DNA from: an uncultured Treponema sp.
GTDB lineage: Bacteria; Spirochaetota; Spirochaetia; Treponematales; Treponemataceae
DNA length: 11,708 nucleotides
NCBI GenBank assembly: GCA_937877535.1
Contig: CALFJF010000030.1
Coordinates: forward strand, 1 to 11,708
Direction: 5' to 3'
The notes beneath the pieces were generated by a model. The model saw only the letters and a list, made by a program, of their open reading frames with translations, did not search any database and had not been told where the DNA came from. How positions within the stretch are numbered: the stretch's first letter is position 1; each line of letters opens with the position of its first letter. Below are positions 10,843-11,708 of the stretch, piece by piece. The position numbers and the translations under genes are program-made.

Positions 10843-11708
10843 TTACCTTATCCCCACAAACTCGTAGCCCGCTTCCTCAATCGCGGCTTTGACTTTCGCC
10901 TCGTCGAGCGTCGCCCCGTCTTTGAGCGTAACGACCGCCGTTTTCTCCTCGTGGCTCGCCTTCGCACTTTCCACGCCGTCCAACGATTCGAGCGCCTTCT
11001 TCACATGATTTTCGCAATGCTCGCACATCATGCCGTTGATTGAAATTGTCTTTGTCATGGTTGTCTCCTGTTGAGATTCCGAAACAAGTTCGGAATGACT
11101 GTTTTCGGTCATTGAGCCTGTCGAAATGACCGATTTTTTTTTGTTTTCCGATTTTTCCGTTTTTGGTGGTTTCGACAGGTCGGGCCACCGATTTTCATTA
11201 TACATCTTAAACAGATTCAAGCGAAGCGCGTTCGTGACCACGCAGAAGCTCGAAAGGCTCATCGCCGCCGCTCCGAACATGGGGTTCAGCTGCCAGCCGA
11301 AGAGTTTTACGAACACGCCCGCCGCAAGCGGAATGCCAATCACATTGTAGAAGAACGCCCAAAAAAGATTTTGGTGAATGTTCCTGAGCGTTGCGCGGCT
11401 AAGGCGGATTGCGGCTGGAACCGCGGAAAGGCGGCTTTTCATCAGCACGATGTCCGCCGCGTCAATCGCCACATCACTTCCCGCGCCGATTGCGATTCCG
11501 ATGTCCGCCCTCGTGAGCGCGGGAGCGTCGTTGATTCCGTCACCGACCATCGCCACGCGATTTCGGTGGTTTCGACCGCGCCGGGCCACCGCACTCTCGA
11601 TTCGGCAAGCCACCGTTTTCTTGAATTGCCGAGCCTCACTTGAATCCGAATCTTGCAACTGGCGAATCACGCTTTCCTTGCCGTCGGGGAGAACGCCCGC
11701 AATCACTT
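10843..11708 (-). CDS. copA: Copper-type P1B ATPase with C-terminal HMA domain, 5' end outside window
   Basis: The visible 287 residues are the end of a metal-exporting P-type ATPase. VLPDGKESVIRQLQ and VAMVGDGINDAPAL (51-64) are P-domain motifs. ADIGIAIGAGSDVAIDAADIVLMKS follows, then the last two membrane helices with FWAFFYNVIGIPLAAG, and NPMFGAAAMSLSSFCVVTNALRL carrying the copper-type MxxSS motif. A linker (172-216) leads to an HMA domain (217-287) with metal site MMCEHC. Residues 19-50 are an unusual insert, where a few residues are normal, coded by a REP-like palindrome. The linker is also coded by palindromes. ATG 11058 with AGGAG seven bases upstream could give a separate 71-residue CopZ-like chaperone. 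ATPase-HMA fusions of this layout are known in Firmicutes. The frame begins before the window edge, as base 11706 starts a GTG that reads as internal Val. Confidence 0.9.
   Translation of the reverse strand, partial: VIAGVLPDGKESVIRQLQDSDSSEARQFKKTVACRIESAVARRGRNHRNRVAMVGDGINDAPALTRADIGIAIGAGSDVAIDAADIVLMKSRLSAVPAAIRLSRATLRNIHQNLFWAFFYNVIGIPLAAGVFVKLFGWQLNPMFGAAAMSLSSFCVVTNALRLNLFKMYNENRWPDLSKPPKTEKSENKKKSVISTGSMTENSHSELVSESQQETTMTKTISINGMMCEHCENHVKKALESLDGVESAKASHEEKTAVVTLKDGATLDEAKVKAAIEEAGYEFVGIR
11076..11096. repeat. Palindrome ATTCCGAA-N5-TTCGGAAT in the HMA linker
   Basis: ATTCCGAA at 11076-11083 pairs perfectly with TTCGGAAT at 11089-11096 around ACAAG. It lies inside the reading frame that links the ATPase to the HMA domain, just before the internal ribosome site at 11065-11069. 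Confidence 0.75.
11105..11142 (+). repeat. REP-like palindrome followed by nine T residues
   Basis: TCGGTCATT at 11105-11113 pairs with AATGACCGA at 11125-11133; the minus-strand core is TTCGACAGGCTCA. Nine T residues follow at 11134-11142, so on the plus strand it looks like an intrinsic terminator although no plus-strand gene precedes it. On the minus strand it is coding, within the ATPase-HMA linker. Confidence 0.8.
11165..11189. repeat. REP-like palindrome (GGTGG core variant)
   Basis: GGTGG at 11165-11169 and CCACC at 11185-11189 flank TTTCGACAGGTCGGG. It shares TTTCGACAGG with the neighbouring copy and closely resembles the copy at 11564-11591. It codes the start of the ATPase-HMA linker on the minus strand. 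Confidence 0.7.
11564..11591. repeat. REP-like palindrome inside the ATPase P-domain coding region
   Basis: CGGTGG at 11564-11569 pairs with CCACCG at 11586-11591 around TTTCGACCGCGCCGGG. A second dyad, TCGGCAA (11602-11608) and TTGCCGA (11626-11632), lies next to it. Both are within the extra segment that separates two conserved ATPase motifs. Confidence 0.75.

Overview
The window most likely comes from a spirochaete of the genus Treponema, probably a host-associated (gut, rumen or oral) species. The basis is indirect: several lipoproteins with loose spirochaete-type lipoboxes, an outer-membrane beta-barrel candidate ending in Phe, low-GC surface-protein genes beside higher-GC metabolic genes, and a poly-G tract inside a promoter. 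No rRNA or tRNA gene is present to confirm this.

Layout. Positions 1-2620 hold the last codons of a possible plus-strand gene and, on the minus strand, a four-gene run read from 2618 downward: TM2-domain membrane protein, SAM-dependent methyltransferase, NlpC/P60 cell-wall peptidase, unknown lipoprotein. A good promoter at 2710-2738 serves it, with an inverted repeat over the -35 box. Positions 2801-4936 hold an unknown Thr/Ser-rich lipoprotein and kduI (pectin/uronate catabolism), both minus, separated by a strong terminator that also contains a possible promoter. Positions 5041-5606 hold an antitoxin gene followed by a VapC/PIN toxin reduced to its two ends by an internal deletion; related palindromes flank the module. 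Positions 5632-7236 are a minus-strand pair, a PDZ-domain lipoprotein and an outer-membrane protein candidate, behind a near-consensus promoter at 7293-7321. A small XRE-type regulator follows on the plus strand.

The most interesting locus is 7750-9744, minus strand: a promoter, a 48-residue peptide gene, a nitroreductase-family flavoprotein and a radical SAM/SPASM enzyme. The peptide (9509-9655) has two ACGxACGAGK blocks holding all four of its cysteines. This organisation is that of a ribosomally made, post-translationally modified peptide (RiPP) cassette of the ACGX-repeat type. Three adjacent GC-rich hairpins lie between the peptide and the enzymes and could set precursor-to-enzyme stoichiometry. 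An HxlR-family regulator sits just upstream and may control it.

The right end (10221-11708) carries a DUF805 membrane protein whose promoter has eight G residues between -35 and -10, a strong terminator, and the 3' part of a copper-type P1B ATPase with a C-terminal metal-binding (HMA) domain. REP-like palindromes sharing the core TTCGACAGG are scattered here. One lies in frame inside the ATPase P domain, others make up the linker to the HMA domain, and one overlaps the end of the HxlR gene.
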